A stretch of DNA of 64,000 bases, taken from contig CADEGH010000005.1 in assembly GCA_902826835.1 (NCBI GenBank), positions 200,365 through 264,364 on the forward strand, given 5' to 3'. Origin of the DNA: an uncultured bacterium. GTDB lineage: Bacteria > Planctomycetota > GCA-002687715. The notes beneath the pieces were generated by a model, which did no database searches, was not told the origin of the DNA, and was given only the letters and a program-made list of their open reading frames with translations. Positions within the stretch are counted from its first letter, which is position 1. Each line of letters begins with the position of its first letter. Positions 36,103 through 46,882 of the stretch are shown piece after piece. Both the position numbers and the translations under genes were made by a program.

Positions 36103-36238
36103 ATTGGGTGAATTTGTGGTCAGTCCGGCTGCGCGCCCTGGAGAGGGAGCTGGAACCAGTTCACCTCTCCCGACTGCTGCTGCGCCGGTCCTCGGCTCCC
36201 GAATTCCCGAGCCCATTCCCAGTCACCAAGCCACGTGA

Positions 36239-38179
36239 TCAGTCGACCTTGACGATGTGGACCCGGCCGACACTTTGCATCGGAGGAGAGGCCGTCTCGG
36301 GAGCCCCAATGGCCAACTGGCCATCGAACTCGAACATGGAAGCCCCGAAATCGGCATTCGCCGTCGGCTCGGGACAGACGATGGATTGGAGTATTCCACC
36401 ACTCTCACTGAACACATGAACTACCCCCGAGTTGTTGGCGCCCGCACGCTCCTGTTGCACCGCGAATCGACCTCGAATCGTCTTGATCTCTGCCCCGAAT
36501 TTTCCACCGATCATCGCCGGCAGTGGTGGGAGCAGGCTACCGATATAGTCCCCGTTCGTCGCGTTGAACAAGTAGACCATGCCTACGTCGGATCCGAGGG
36601 TATCGTCGTCAGGAGCGCCGACGGCAATCGTATTGCCAAGCACACCGATGGCCATTCCAAAGTGGTCGCCCATAGCCGGAAACGGATTATTCAGCACGAG
36701 GTCCAGGGCTCCGCGGTTGGAATACACGCGAACCACTCCCACCTCGGTCAGGACCTGAAACATCGGGGACAATGGCGCTCCCACGACAACCCGGCCGTCA
36801 TCGAGAACCGCCACCGTCTGTCCGAATCTCTCGCCGGGGAGGCTGCCGGCCCAGGTCGGGCTGACTGCACCGCTCAGGGGATCGAATGCAAAAACGCCGC
36901 CGTAGGGGACGTTCGAACTCACACAACTGGTGGGTCCCCCAGCAATGATGACGTCGGGGCCAGCGGCGAGACTAGTGCCGCAGTTGTGAGCCCCGCCACA
37001 CTCCAGGGGCGCCGGGAGAAGGAAATGGCGAACTCCTAGGGTTGGTCCATCGACCACCACGACGAACCCCAACGAACCCGGAGCTTGGGGAACTCCAATG
37101 CAAAGGTCTGATTCTCGATTCGCCAGCGTGGAACCGAAGCGCCCGTCGTTGAGCATCGGATTGAATACGGCGTCTACGACCGTACCCGAATTGGCATCCA
37201 GAACCGCCACCGCACCGAAGTTGGCGATCGAGAACAGCGTTGCCCCCGGAACGCCTACCGCGAGCCTCACTCCGGCGCGGGCCAAAGCAGCTCCGAATCG
37301 CCCGGTGGGGGCCGGTGGGCCGCTGGGAGAGAGCGTCCAAATCGTGTCGTCATCGCGAAGGGTCACGGTCGCCGAAGCCGCTGGGTCGATCAGGCCGACA
37401 CTGACCGAGGTGATGGCAGCGAAGAACGTCTCGTCCAATTCAGGCCGCGGGTCGGAAATGATCGCAAGCGCGCTCGCCGGGATGGTTTTTTCGGTCACGT
37501 CCTGATCCAGGAAGGTCACGACATGGCTCGTCGCTTGGAGATCTGCCGGTTCCGTTGCTCCGGGCAGGCTTCCGACCTCGGCCGTGCCGGAGCTAAAGGT
37601 CACGGTGACGGTTACCGAGCCGGTGGAGCCCGCAGAACGGCGGACCACGAGCGGCATGAGATCCGCGGAATTTTCACCGTAGATCGCCACCGGCTGGGCG
37701 AAGCCGAAGACGCCCACGCTGTCATTGTTTTCGATGGTCAGCACGGCACTGGACGGGCTGCCGATCGTCGCTCCGTGAGGCTTTGTCATGACCAGGTTCA
37801 CCGACTCATGAGGTTCGATGGCGGTGTCGTCCAGCACGGGGACTGTGACAGACTTGGGGGCGGCGTCACCGTCCATGAAGGTGACGACAATGGGCGAATT
37901 GTCGTAGTCGAAGGGCTCGACCAGCGGAGGCGTTCCGCCGGTGGCAGTTCCGTCGCTGAGCTGAATCGTGACGGAAGCGATTCCATCGGAGCCGAGGACT
38001 CGCTCCACGACGATTTCGATGACCGGGGATCCGTCTTCCCGAATCACAAACGCGGAGGCACTGAATCGAAGCTCTCCCGAGTTTGGTGGGGCGGCTGGAC
38101 CGTCGTCACCTCCCCCCGAGCAGGCCTGGAAGAGAATCAACGTCGCGCTCAGGGTCGCGATGAATCTGGCGGTAGGCAT
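36239..38179 (-). CDS. Lipoprotein with Calx-beta and FG-GAP-type repeats
   Basis: This 646-residue protein starts with a lipoprotein signal, ATLILFQACSGGGDD, Cys being the lipidated residue. There follow two Calx-beta-like domains (about 35-260; hallmark DTAIEPHESVNL and PRPELDETFFAAI). The rest is a beta-propeller-like set of repeats (about 280-640) with GVPGATLF, GQTVAVLDDGRVVVGAPL, GMAIGVLGNTIAVGAPDDD and FGASMFEFDGQLAIGAPET, as in FG-GAP proteins. ATG 38179 is chosen because it begins directly before the signal. Base composition looks lower in GC than neighbours. Confidence 0.85.
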   Translation of the reverse strand: MPTARFIATLSATLILFQACSGGGDDGPAAPPNSGELRFSASAFVIREDGSPVIEIVVERVLGSDGIASVTIQLSDGTATGGTPPLVEPFDYDNSPIVVTFMDGDAAPKSVTVPVLDDTAIEPHESVNLVMTKPHGATIGSPSSAVLTIENNDSVGVFGFAQPVAIYGENSADLMPLVVRRSAGSTGSVTVTVTFSSGTAEVGSLPGATEPADLQATSHVVTFLDQDVTEKTIPASALAIISDPRPELDETFFAAITSVSVGLIDPAASATVTLRDDDTIWTLSPSGPPAPTGRFGAALARAGVRLAVGVPGATLFSIANFGAVAVLDANSGTVVDAVFNPMLNDGRFGSTLANRESDLCIGVPQAPGSLGFVVVVDGPTLGVRHFLLPAPLECGGAHNCGTSLAAGPDVIIAGGPTSCVSSNVPYGGVFAFDPLSGAVSPTWAGSLPGERFGQTVAVLDDGRVVVGAPLSPMFQVLTEVGVVRVYSNRGALDLVLNNPFPAMGDHFGMAIGVLGNTIAVGAPDDDTLGSDVGMVYLFNATNGDYIGSLLPPLPAMIGGKFGAEIKTIRGRFAVQQERAGANNSGVVHVFSESGGILQSIVCPEPTANADFGASMFEFDGQLAIGAPETASPPMQSVGRVHIVKVD

Positions 38180-38449
38180 ACTTGTCGACTCCAATGGCTC
38201 GACGACATTGTGTGGCAGCATGCGCAAGGTGCGCCTGCTCTTGTCCTCGAGCATTCCCCGGATGTGGTGGCTTCGGGTAGAAGTCTACGGGGACGCCGGA
38301 CTGATAGGCAAGGCCTTCGCTTCCGAATCGAGCCAACCGCATCGTCCCAGGAGTCCGCGAGCCGTACCGCAACCTGCAGAATGACCGCCGATCGGGGGTG
38401 GCGCTGAACGAAGGCATCTGCGACGACGACAGACCAGGTGGGAGGATTC

Positions 38450-38467
38450 AAAAAAGTGCCTGGTACT
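38450..38467 (+). repeat. Candidate A-run plus imperfect palindrome (AGTGCC-T-GGTACT)
   Basis: Six A residues lead into AGTGCC, a T, and GGTACT. The arms pair as 5 Watson-Crick pairs plus one G-T. Such AGTGCC/GGCACT-type palindromes beside A-runs are often dispersed repeats near transposase-like genes in other genomes; only one copy was noticed here. It lies just upstream of the Rpn-family gene. Confidence 0.3.
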
Positions 38468-38529
38468 ACAAAACCTGGGACTCTCCGAATTTGTCGGGTT
38501 GCGTGAGCTTTTCAACAGTCAGAAGGGGT

Positions 38530-39519
38530 GTGGGTGACAAGGAACACGACCATTTGGTGCGGGCGGTGTTCGGGCGCAGCGAGGAGGCGGCGGCGCATTT
38601 GCGGGCGTTTCCGCCCGGGGAAATTCTCGAGAGGCTCGATCTTTCCAGGCTGGATTTGGTTCCCACCAGTTTTGTCGACCAGCACCATCGGCTGAGCGAG
38701 GTCGACTTGCTCTTCCGCATCGAGACGACGGGGCGAGAGACTTACGTGTACATGTTGATGGAGCACCAGAGTTCTGCTCAGCGATTTATGGCGCTGCGTC
38801 TTCTTTCTTATCTGGTCGCCATCTGGGAGTGGTGGAAGGCGAACCACGCCAAGGCTCGACATTTGCCGGTCATTTTGCCGATCGTGCTCCATCACGGCAG
38901 GCAACCCTGGAAGGCCCCGAGGAAGCTCTCGGAACTGCTGGATGCCGACGCTGCGCTCCTGGCGCAACTCAGCCCGCTGATTCCGGAATTGTGCTATTGG
39001 GTCACCGATCTCGCGGTGATCGGCGATCGCGAACTCCTCGAACGCACCGCGGCCTTTGCACCGTTGGCAGCCTTGACGGTGTTCCTGCTCAAGAACGGCC
39101 GAGACCCGAATCTGCCGGCAATGGTCCCACTCCTCACGCAACCGCTGCGCCGTCTGCTGGACGCTCCCGCCGGACGCGAAGACTTGGGATTACTGGTAAA
39201 CTACCTGGACCGTATTCGGGAGGCTTCCTCAATGGACGATGTGATCGAAGCGATGTCTGAAGTCGGAGATGACGCCGTGGTCGATATCTCCAAGACACGG
39301 GGATACATCCAGCGCGAGGAGGGCGCCCGGCAGGGCAGGTTGGAGGCCCTCCGCGAATCGCTGGTGGCCTTTCTGGTGGCTCGATTCGGAGCGATTCCTC
39401 CCTCCATTGGCTCACGGATTCAAACCTCCGAGGCGGAGGATCTCCGGGCTTGGATCAGCCTGGCCGCGACCGCCCCCGACGCGGAGTCGGCCTTCTTGGG
39501 GCCCACCCCGCGTTCCTAG
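38530..39519 (+). CDS. Rpn-family recombination-promoting nuclease/putative transposase (YhgA-like)
   Basis: This protein of about 329 residues resembles the Rpn/YhgA group, PD-(D/E)XK nucleases formerly called putative transposases. Features are HDHLVRAVFGRSEEAAAHLR, the strand with TSFVDQHHRLSEVDLLFRIE (catalytic-type Asp) and VYMLMEHQSS (Glu with a Gln), then IWEWWK. GTG 38530 is a likely start but uncertain; the frame is open further upstream from 38398 with no family resemblance. Rpn proteins in E. coli stimulate recombination independently of RecA. Such genes are often found in scattered copies, consistent with mobility. Confidence 0.8.
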   Translation: MGDKEHDHLVRAVFGRSEEAAAHLRAFPPGEILERLDLSRLDLVPTSFVDQHHRLSEVDLLFRIETTGRETYVYMLMEHQSSAQRFMALRLLSYLVAIWEWWKANHAKARHLPVILPIVLHHGRQPWKAPRKLSELLDADAALLAQLSPLIPELCYWVTDLAVIGDRELLERTAAFAPLAALTVFLLKNGRDPNLPAMVPLLTQPLRRLLDAPAGREDLGLLVNYLDRIREASSMDDVIEAMSEVGDDAVVDISKTRGYIQREEGARQGRLEALRESLVAFLVARFGAIPPSIGSRIQTSEAEDLRAWISLAATAPDAESAFLGPTPRS

Positions 39520-39895
39520 GGGCCTCAAGATCGCGTTCGTCGGCTTCGCTGAGCGGATCGCGAGTCCAGTCGGAGGGCGGAGCACGGCATCCCAAACCCG
39601 CGCCGTGGCATCCCGATGGCCAAGCCCTGTACACCAGTGCCGCCAGCGCCGCACTACCAATGGAGCAGGCTTGGAGCGCGAGGTCCGTTCCCTACGAGTT
39701 CAGGGTGGGCTCGCCGTCGATTCTGAAGGAGGTTGACGTGGTCGAGTCAGCCCGTTGACGGCGCGAATCGCAGGCCTGGCGCGCCGTGATTTCGCGGGAC
39801 GGGCGGAGATTTCGACGGGGGATTTTCAGAGCTTGAGGGGGGAGGGGGGGGCGGGGATCATCCTGCGCCCCGGCGAGCCACCGGGGCTCCCGAAC
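39520..39895. other. Gap between the Rpn-family gene and carB
   Basis: No gene is supported here. The carB frame stays open upstream to 39755, but nothing in that segment looks like carbamoyl-phosphate synthase. G-rich runs precede carB (39838-39855). No promoter or terminator could be called. Confidence 0.5.
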
Positions 39896-42800
39896 ATGCC
39901 CAAACGCACCGACCTGAAGTCCATCCTCGTCCTCGGCAGCGGTCCGATCGTGATCGGACAAGCCTGTGAATTCGACTACTCGGGCACCCAGGCCGTCAAG
40001 GCGCTGAAGGAGGAGGGTTATCGAGTCGTTCTCGTGAACTCGAATCCGGCCACGATCATGACCGACCCGGAGATGGCCCAGGTCACTTACATCGAGCCGT
40101 TGACGCCGGAGTACGTCCGAAAGGTGATCGAGCGGGAGCGCCCCTGCGCCCTTCTGCCGACCCTCGGCGGACAGACCGCCCTGAATCTCGCGATGGACCT
40201 CCACAAGAGCGGGGTGCTCAAGGAATTCGGAGTGGAGATGATCGGCGCCAACGCCCAGGCTATCCACGCCGCCGAGGACCGCAGCGCGTTCAAGGAAGCG
40301 ATGATCCGCCTCGGCCTTGATGTGCCCACCTCCGGGCTCGCGTACACCTTGGATGAAGCGAGGAAGATCCGCGAGGAGGTCGGTCTCCCCTGCGTGATTC
40401 GGCCGGCGTTCACCCTCGGCGGAACCGGCGGTGGCATCGCCTACAACCAAGAGGAATTCGACACGATCGCGGCTCGTGGAATCGAGTTGTCCCCGGTCGG
40501 CGAGATTCTCGTCGAGGAATCCGTGATCGGGTGGAAGGAGTTCGAGCTCGAGGTGATGCGCGATCGGATGGACAACGTCGTCATCATCTGCAGCATCGAG
40601 AATCTCGATCCGATGGGAGTGCACACCGGCGACTCCATCACCGTCGCTCCCATCCAAACGCTCACGGATCGCGAGTATCAGGCCATGCGTGATGCGGCCC
40701 TGCGCATCATCCGCGAGATCGGCGTGGAGACCGGGGGCAGCAATATCCAGTTCGCGCTCAATCCCGAAAACGGTCGGATGACCGTGATCGAGATGAACCC
40801 CCGGGTGTCGCGATCTTCCGCGCTGGCGTCGAAGGCGACCGGTTTTCCCATCGCCAAAATCGCCGCGAAACTCGCGGTCGGCTACACCCTCGACGAACTG
40901 CGCAACGACATCACGCGCGAGACTCCGGCTTGCTTCGAGCCGAGCATCGACTACTGCGTCGTGAAGGTGCCCAAGTGGGCGTTCCAGAAGTTCCCGGACG
41001 CTGACCGCACGCTCACCACGCAGATGAAGTCGGTCGGAGAAGTGATGGCGATCGGCCGCACCTTCCGGGAATCGTTGCAAAAGGCCTTCCGCAGCCTCGA
41101 AGTCGGGAGAGACGGCCTCGGGTTCTACCCGAAGGATCCGGTGCTTTCGGACGAGCGGGTGGGGGATGAAGAACTCCGCCAGGGGCTCTCCGTGCCCAAC
41201 GAAGACCGTCTCCTCACTTTGAGAACCGCCCTCCACCAAGGCATGACCGAAGCCGAGGTGTGCCGACTGACCCACATCGACCCTTGGTTTGTAGCCCAGA
41301 TTGCCGAGCTCGTTCGATTGGACAAGAAGGTCATGGGGCTCCGCTCCCTTCGCGACCTGACTCCTCCGCTGCACCGCGAACTCAAGCGCAACGGATACTC
41401 GGATCGTCAGATCGCCCGCGTTCTCCAGGTGTCCGAGACCGAAGTCCGCGATCAGCGGCTCGCCCAGGGTCTGCGCCCGACCTACAAGCTGGTCGATACC
41501 TGCGCCGCCGAGTTCGAAGCCTATACCCCCTACTATTATTCGACCTGGGAAATGGAGGACGAAGTCGAAGTCACGGCCAAGAAAAAGGTGATGATCCTCG
41601 GCAGTGGCCCCAATCGGATCGGCCAGGGCATCGAGTTCGATTACTGCTGCGTGCACGCGGCCTACGCGCTCAAAGAAGCGGGCTTCGAGACCATCATGGT
41701 CAACTCGAACCCCGAGACTGTTTCGACCGACTACGACACTTCCGACCGCCTCTACTTCGAACCGCTCACTCTCGAGGACGTGCTCGCGATCTACGAGAAG
41801 GAGAAGCCGGAGGGCGTCATTCTCACTCTGGGCGGCCAAACCCCCCTGAACCTCGCACGGGGACTCGAAGCTGCGGGAGTGCAAATTCTAGGCACCAGCC
41901 CGGACGCCATCGACGCCGCGGAGGATCGTGAACGATTCGGCGCGATCGTCACCAAGTTGGGCCTGCGCCAGCCGCCCGCGGCCATTGCTCTCAGTCTCGA
42001 GGACGCGATGGCGGCCGCCCACCGCATCGGCTTCCCCGTGCTTTGCCGCCCGTCCTACGTCTTGGGTGGTCGCGGGATGGAAATCATCTACGACGATCAG
42101 CGCCTCGAGGCTTACATGGAAGCCGCGCTCGACGCCTCGCCCGGCAAGCCGGTGCTGGTGGACAAGTACTTGGAGCACGCGATCGAAGTGGATGTCGATC
42201 TTCTGGCCGACGGCACCGATGTGGTGATCGGCGGAGTGATGGAACACATCGAGGAGGCTGGTATCCACAGTGGGGACTCCTGCTGCGTCCTGCCACCCCA
42301 CACGCTCGGAGATCGGATCCAAACGGAAATTCGGGCTGCTTCCATCGCGCTCGCCCGCGAGCTCGACGTGCGCGGCCTCATGAACATCCAGTTTGCCGTG
42401 AAGGGGAGCGAGGTTTTTGTCCTCGAGGTCAATCCGCGAGCGTCGCGGACTTCACCGTTTGTGTCCAAAGCAATCGGGATCCCGCTCGCGAAATTGGCCG
42501 CGCGAGTGATGGCGGGCGAGAGTCTGCGCAGCCTTGGGTTCCTCCACGAGGTCGTGCCCACCCATTTCTCGGTCAAGAATCCGATCTTCCCGTTCAACAA
42601 GTTCCCAGGGTGCGACATCATTCTCGGCCCCGAGATGCGCTCGACCGGAGAGTCGATGGGCGTCGACCGCAACATTGGCATGGCCTTCCTCAAGGCTCAT
42701 GAGGCGGTGGGCAATCGCCTCCCGTCCGGCGGGCTCGTGTTCGTTTCGGTGAAGGATGCCGACAAGCGGGAGATCGTGCCGCTGGCCCAGCGGATGGACC

Positions 42801-43153
42801 GGTTGGGACTGCGGATCGTCGCAACCGAAGGCACCTGGAAGATTCTCCAACATCACGGGGTGCCGGCGGTCCGGGTGCTGAAGATGTCCGAGGGGCGTCC
42901 GAACATCACCGACTACATGAAGAACCGCGAGATCCGCCTGGTGGTGAATACCCCCTCCGGCCGCGGCCCTCGCACCGACGAGGCCAAGATTCGCCGGCTG
43001 GCGGTTTCGCAGGGCATCCCCTGCATCACCACGCTTGCGGGCGCCGCCGCTATGCTGGCGGCGATCGAGGCCCGAGCGCGCGGACATGTCGGAGTGCTTC
43101 CGATCCAGCAGCACCACGAAGCCCTGCGGGCTGAGCTCTCAGCCAAGCGTTGA
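39896..43153 (+). CDS. carB: Carbamoyl-phosphate synthase large subunit
   Basis: This 1085-residue enzyme makes carbamoyl phosphate from ammonia, bicarbonate and two ATP for pyrimidine and arginine synthesis. Both ATP-grasp halves are complete: [20 protein letters not shown] at the start of the first, [20 protein letters not shown] in the second, the substrate loops [10 protein letters not shown] and [10 protein letters not shown], and the C-terminal MGS-like regulatory domain (about 945-1070). ATG 39896 matches the family's usual N-terminus [14 protein letters not shown]. The small subunit carA is not next to it. It converges with the S8 peptidase gene, overlapping by 15 bases. Confidence 0.97.
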   Translation: MPKRTDLKSILVLGSGPIVIGQACEFDYSGTQAVKALKEEGYRVVLVNSNPATIMTDPEMAQVTYIEPLTPEYVRKVIERERPCALLPTLGGQTALNLAMDLHKSGVLKEFGVEMIGANAQAIHAAEDRSAFKEAMIRLGLDVPTSGLAYTLDEARKIREEVGLPCVIRPAFTLGGTGGGIAYNQEEFDTIAARGIELSPVGEILVEESVIGWKEFELEVMRDRMDNVVIICSIENLDPMGVHTGDSITVAPIQTLTDREYQAMRDAALRIIREIGVETGGSNIQFALNPENGRMTVIEMNPRVSRSSALASKATGFPIAKIAAKLAVGYTLDELRNDITRETPACFEPSIDYCVVKVPKWAFQKFPDADRTLTTQMKSVGEVMAIGRTFRESLQKAFRSLEVGRDGLGFYPKDPVLSDERVGDEELRQGLSVPNEDRLLTLRTALHQGMTEAEVCRLTHIDPWFVAQIAELVRLDKKVMGLRSLRDLTPPLHRELKRNGYSDRQIARVLQVSETEVRDQRLAQGLRPTYKLVDTCAAEFEAYTPYYYSTWEMEDEVEVTAKKKVMILGSGPNRIGQGIEFDYCCVHAAYALKEAGFETIMVNSNPETVSTDYDTSDRLYFEPLTLEDVLAIYEKEKPEGVILTLGGQTPLNLARGLEAAGVQILGTSPDAIDAAEDRERFGAIVTKLGLRQPPAAIALSLEDAMAAAHRIGFPVLCRPSYVLGGRGMEIIYDDQRLEAYMEAALDASPGKPVLVDKYLEHAIEVDVDLLADGTDVVIGGVMEHIEEAGIHSGDSCCVLPPHTLGDRIQTEIRAASIALARELDVRGLMNIQFAVKGSEVFVLEVNPRASRTSPFVSKAIGIPLAKLAARVMAGESLRSLGFLHEVVPTHFSVKNPIFPFNKFPGCDIILGPEMRSTGESMGVDRNIGMAFLKAHEAVGNRLPSGGLVFVSVKDADKREIVPLAQRMDRLGLRIVATEGTWKILQHHGVPAVRVLKMSEGRPNITDYMKNREIRLVVNTPSGRGPRTDEAKIRRLAVSQGIPCITTLAGAAAMLAAIEARARGHVGVLPIQQHHEALRAELSAKR

Positions 43154-44395
43154 CAGTCCGCTGGCCGAAGCACGGGCCGCTGCGACTGCTCTGGCCGGAT
43201 CGAGCACTTTGACCAGTTGACCCTCGGCGCCCATCGGAAGCGTCTTGGCGCTCGCGAGTAGAACCAACTTCAGCTCCCGAGGTGAGAGCTTCGGGGCGAC
43301 CTCGATCATCTGCGCGATGGTGCCGCTGACCAGGGGGGCTGCGAACGAGGTGCCGTCGACGTGCTGGTAGTGCTCGTCGACCAACTTCAGCTCCCTGATC
43401 CGGCGGGCGATGAGCGCCGTGAGGCGGTCCCCACGGGCCGCCACGAAAGTCTTGGGCAGAAGGCGCCGATGCTCTTTGATCAGGAGCGCTCGCGTAGTCG
43501 GACTGGCGGCCCGGAGCATCGTCAGCAGCGTCGCTTGGAGGGCCACTTTGGTCCCCGCCACGGTCGGCGCGGGTAGCCAAACGCTTGGTGCCACGAGATC
43601 GGGCTTGGCAATGCGATCCAGGGTCGGACCGCCTCGGGAAGGCCAGCGCTCGAATTGTTTCGGGTCGTCGTGATTCTGGTCGTTCAGCCCGCCGACCGTG
43701 ATGGCATCCCGGGCACTCGCGGGTGGGACGACGCCTCCCATCCCGTTCCCCGCGGCGGCCACGACGACGACGCCGGCGTCGGTCAGGGCCGTGACGAGCT
43801 GGTCGATCGGGCTCTCCGCGAGCGACTCGGCGACGTCGCCACCGATCGACAGGTTGACGACTCGGATGTCGAAGCGGCTGCGATTCCGCAGGATCCACTG
43901 CAGTCCCTGGCGAACTTCGCCGGCTTTGATCCGATGCCGCGAGTTTGGCACTCGGACTAACACGAGGCGGGCCGCCGGCGCCAGGCCTCGGAACCGGCCG
44001 TGCGAGCTCAGGCCGGAGCCGGCGCCCACCGCCGCGACCATCGTGCCGTGCCACCGAAGATCAGGATCCGCCGGCCCCTCGGGCCAGCCGTCGATCCAGC
44101 CGGCCTCGAAGACGCGCTCCACGGGCACTCCGCGCCCGGTGGTGGCATGGACGAGGATACGGCCGGGAGGATAGAGCAGATCGCGGTGGTCCGAAAAGCC
44201 GGAGTCCAAGAAGGCGATCGTGACCCCGCGGCCCTGCGCGTCTTGGTCGGCCCCAAGCCGCTCGACGATGCTGAGCGCGGGAAAAAAGGGAGTTTCAGAC
44301 TCTCCGCCCCGGAATGGAAGGGGCGGAAGACCGACTCCCGGCGGGGGCTTCAGGCCACCGCGGAGCCGGCGTCGATGGACGCGCGACGTCGCCAT
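43139..44395 (-). CDS. Subtilisin-like serine peptidase (S8)
   Basis: This 418-residue peptidase has the catalytic triad Asp64 (IAFLDSGF), His116 (RWHGTMVAA) and Ser350 ([12 protein letters not shown]), with the oxyanion Asn in AAAGNGMGG. There is no signal peptide; the N-terminus is basic and Pro-rich. A long helical insertion (about 265-345, [20 protein letters not shown] and following) separates the Asn loop from the Ser motif. It may act in the cytoplasm or be exported by another route. It converges with carB, with 15 overlapping bases. Confidence 0.9.
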   Translation of the reverse strand: MATSRVHRRRLRGGLKPPPGVGLPPLPFRGGESETPFFPALSIVERLGADQDAQGRGVTIAFLDSGFSDHRDLLYPPGRILVHATTGRGVPVERVFEAGWIDGWPEGPADPDLRWHGTMVAAVGAGSGLSSHGRFRGLAPAARLVLVRVPNSRHRIKAGEVRQGLQWILRNRSRFDIRVVNLSIGGDVAESLAESPIDQLVTALTDAGVVVVAAAGNGMGGVVPPASARDAITVGGLNDQNHDDPKQFERWPSRGGPTLDRIAKPDLVAPSVWLPAPTVAGTKVALQATLLTMLRAASPTTRALLIKEHRRLLPKTFVAARGDRLTALIARRIRELKLVDEHYQHVDGTSFAAPLVSGTIAQMIEVAPKLSPRELKLVLLASAKTLPMGAEGQLVKVLDPARAVAAARASASGLSTLG

Positions 44396-44422
44396 ACTAA
44401 ATCAGGCAATCGGGAGCGGCGA

Positions 44423-45022
44423 TCACTGCGACCGGGGCGTAAACGCCCGCACCGTCATGTCGTAGGGCTGCCAATAATCGATGGTGTCGCCATCGCGCCG
44501 GGGAATGCGATCGCCGAAATTGATCGACTTGATCTGAATCTTGGGATTGGCCCGCTCGATGTTCTTCAAAAAGCGATTGAGGCCGACCCATTCGTAGCCG
44601 GTCTTTTCGGTGAACGTGACCTGGCAGCGGTTTTCCAGGTAATTGGTCTGCTTCCAGCGGCTTGAGAGTTGGGTGCCGGTCTTGATCGACTTCGCGATCG
44701 TCGACCCCGGTTCGGCCACCTTGTTGATGACCTCGGGCAAAACGCTGACCTTGTCGAGCTTGTCCCTGGAAATGCGATCGATTTCGAGGGCGAGCCGCTC
44801 CCCCTTGGCTTTCACCTCACGGATCACGCGGCGGCTGACCGTGAGCTGGCGCTGGATCTCGGGTTTGCGAACGAACTGCAGGTACGCAAATCCACCTCCG
44901 GCCAGGAGCACCGCGATGCCGAGGCCGATCAGGAGGGCCTTGACTGACCCTCCACCGGTGCTCTCGTCTCCGGCGTCCACCGGTTCGCTCTTCACCTTCT
45001 TGGCTTTCTTGTCGTCGGCCAT
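44423..45022 (-). CDS. GspM/PilO-like type II secretion or pilus protein
   Basis: This 199-residue protein has a charged cytoplasmic N-terminus (about 1-28), one transmembrane helix (about 28-48, KALLIGLGIAVLLAGGGFAYL), a periplasmic helix rich in Arg and Lys, and a small alpha/beta periplasmic domain (about 100-195). Topology and position directly after the GspL-like gene (two bases apart) match GspM or PilO, which pair with GspL or PilN in the inner-membrane platform. Sequence similarity to named families is weak, so the call rests on context. Confidence 0.65.
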   Translation of the reverse strand: MADDKKAKKVKSEPVDAGDESTGGGSVKALLIGLGIAVLLAGGGFAYLQFVRKPEIQRQLTVSRRVIREVKAKGERLALEIDRISRDKLDKVSVLPEVINKVAEPGSTIAKSIKTGTQLSSRWKQTNYLENRCQVTFTEKTGYEWVGLNRFLKNIERANPKIQIKSINFGDRIPRRDGDTIDYWQPYDMTVRAFTPRSQ

Positions 45023-45023
45023 C

Positions 45024-46784
45024 TCAGTTCTCCCTCTCGAATTCGAGGCGACAGTTGGTGTACAGATACTTGTCGCCCACGCTCTTGGTCGTTCCCACTT
45101 TCGCCGTCACGTATCCCTCGAGCTTTTCGAACTCGGCTTGAAGGATGCCGAAGCTGTCGGCGCTGCTCGCGAGCATCGACCACACGACATCGGTGGAGCT
45201 CACTTGGAGCTTGTCGATCGAGAACCAACCGACCTTGTCCTTCGCACGCCCGAAACAGCCCATGAATTGATCGAGTCGGAAGAGGGCGGAGCGGGCTTCG
45301 AGTTCCGGGGGCTTCGAGCCTTCCGCGTTTTCGAAGACCACTCCGAAGTTGTCCGTCAAGTGTCGTTCGATGCGGTTGATGCTGCTGCGAATCTGCGTGA
45401 CGCGGGGCAGACCCTTGAGCTTGACGAGGCGCTCCTCCTCTTTCGAGGATTCCTCGACATTCTCGTAGCCCATGGCGTTGATGCGGTTCGGGTCGGCGCC
45501 CCGCTTCAGGATCATGCCCTGATACTCGTTCAGGCAAATGTCAGAGACCGTCTGGGTGTCCCGGATCATCGCCTCCTGACGTTTGAATTCGTTGATGCCG
45601 AGGAAGACGAACAAGACCAAGAGGAGCGCTCCCGCGAACAAGAGGGGAGTGCGCAGTTGGTCGAACCGCTTCGTGAAGCGGAATTCTTCTTGCCGGAATT
45701 CGAGTCCGAGTGGGTCGTAGCCGAGCGCTTTTTGGGCGAGTCCGACCGCGGTCGCGATGAACGATGAACTCGCTTCGAGGCCGCTGTGGTCGAGGCCGTG
45801 CAGCGTGTCGAGCGGGCGCACCGGCACTCGGAAGTTGTCGGCCAGGCGGGATTCGAGCCCGGGAGTGCGCGCGGCGGGACCGGTGATCCAGATTCCGACG
45901 AGCGACGGCTCCAGTTGCACCGAGCTGAGCGAGCGGCGAATCTCCGCGCTGATACGGCGCGCGAGCTCATCCTGCTTGTCCTTCAGGATGTCGCCTTGGA
46001 GTTCGCGCGAGGTCTTGGTCGCGGCGGGTGCGGCGGCTTCGAGCTGGGCCACGGTCGCGAACGGAGCGTCGGCCCGCAGCATTTGCTGCGTCATCGTGCG
46101 CGCTTCCGAACGATCGATCCCGAGGTCCGTGGAGATCGCGCGGGTGAGCGACTCGGCACCCATGCGCAGGCAGCGCACCATGCGCAGATGTTCGCCGGTT
46201 CCGACGAGAATCGTGCTGGTGGTTTCTCCGAGGTCGAGAATGACCTTGGCACCCTTCTCGTCGTCATCGTCGAGTCCAGGGACCTGGCGGGCGCGAGCAA
46301 AGAGGGCCGCCGCGTCGAGATCGACGTGCGAAGGGTCGATGCCGCTGCGGCTGACCTTCAACAGTTGCTCTTTGAGCGCAGGCTTGGGGACCGCCACGAT
46401 GAGCAGGCGACTGCGCGGACCCATCTCGCCGATTTTGTGGTAATCGACGACCACATCTTCGATGTTTTGGGTCGGAAGGTGACTCTCGCACTCGAACTTC
46501 AGGACCTTCTTGATCTGGTCGTCCGAAGTGAAGGGGATCTGGATCTCACGTATCGTCGCCTTCGCGGCAGGAATGCCGAGCACCACGAACTCGCGTTTGG
46601 CCTTGGCCGCCTTCAAGGCTTGCTTCAGCGCGGCTTGGGTTTCTTCCAGTCCACGCTCGCCCGAGGAGTTGGGCTCGATCGGGGTCTCGACGGCCCCCAC
46701 CAGCCGAAACTTTTTGCCGCCACCCTCGAGCTCGGCCACTCGCACCGATGTCTCGGTGATCTCGATTCCCGTCGCACGCGCCAT
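45024..46784 (-). CDS. GspL-like (PilM-PilN fused) type II secretion/pilus assembly protein
   Basis: The 586 residues combine an actin-like PilM domain (about 1-350) with a transmembrane helix (about 378-398) and a periplasmic PilN-like part (about 400-586). The actin-like fold shows GIEITETSVRVAELEGG at the start, VILDLGETTSTILVGTG (phosphate loop) and WITGPAARTPGLESRLAD near the end. The fusion of these two modules is the defining layout of GspL, the bitopic platform protein of type II secretion. A GspM-like gene follows. The secretin and gspK of the window lie about 40 kb away, so the machine is split. Confidence 0.85.
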   Translation of the reverse strand: MARATGIEITETSVRVAELEGGGKKFRLVGAVETPIEPNSSGERGLEETQAALKQALKAAKAKREFVVLGIPAAKATIREIQIPFTSDDQIKKVLKFECESHLPTQNIEDVVVDYHKIGEMGPRSRLLIVAVPKPALKEQLLKVSRSGIDPSHVDLDAAALFARARQVPGLDDDDEKGAKVILDLGETTSTILVGTGEHLRMVRCLRMGAESLTRAISTDLGIDRSEARTMTQQMLRADAPFATVAQLEAAAPAATKTSRELQGDILKDKQDELARRISAEIRRSLSSVQLEPSLVGIWITGPAARTPGLESRLADNFRVPVRPLDTLHGLDHSGLEASSSFIATAVGLAQKALGYDPLGLEFRQEEFRFTKRFDQLRTPLLFAGALLLVLFVFLGINEFKRQEAMIRDTQTVSDICLNEYQGMILKRGADPNRINAMGYENVEESSKEEERLVKLKGLPRVTQIRSSINRIERHLTDNFGVVFENAEGSKPPELEARSALFRLDQFMGCFGRAKDKVGWFSIDKLQVSSTDVVWSMLASSADSFGILQAEFEKLEGYVTAKVGTTKSVGDKYLYTNCRLEFEREN

Positions 46785-46882
46785 GCGGTTTCCCTCGTTC
46801 GAAGGCCTTCCCTGGAACCATGGCGCTCCGGAACCGCCCTCGCACCACGAGCCTTATACCAATGTCGTCCTTCCCGCCGGAA

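Noticed and set aside
39692..41884. Long open frame (730 codons) on the minus strand opposite carB
   Set aside because: carB is a certain gene on the other strand; the mirror frame is a known effect of high GC with G/C-ending codons. Its protein has no recognisable domain.
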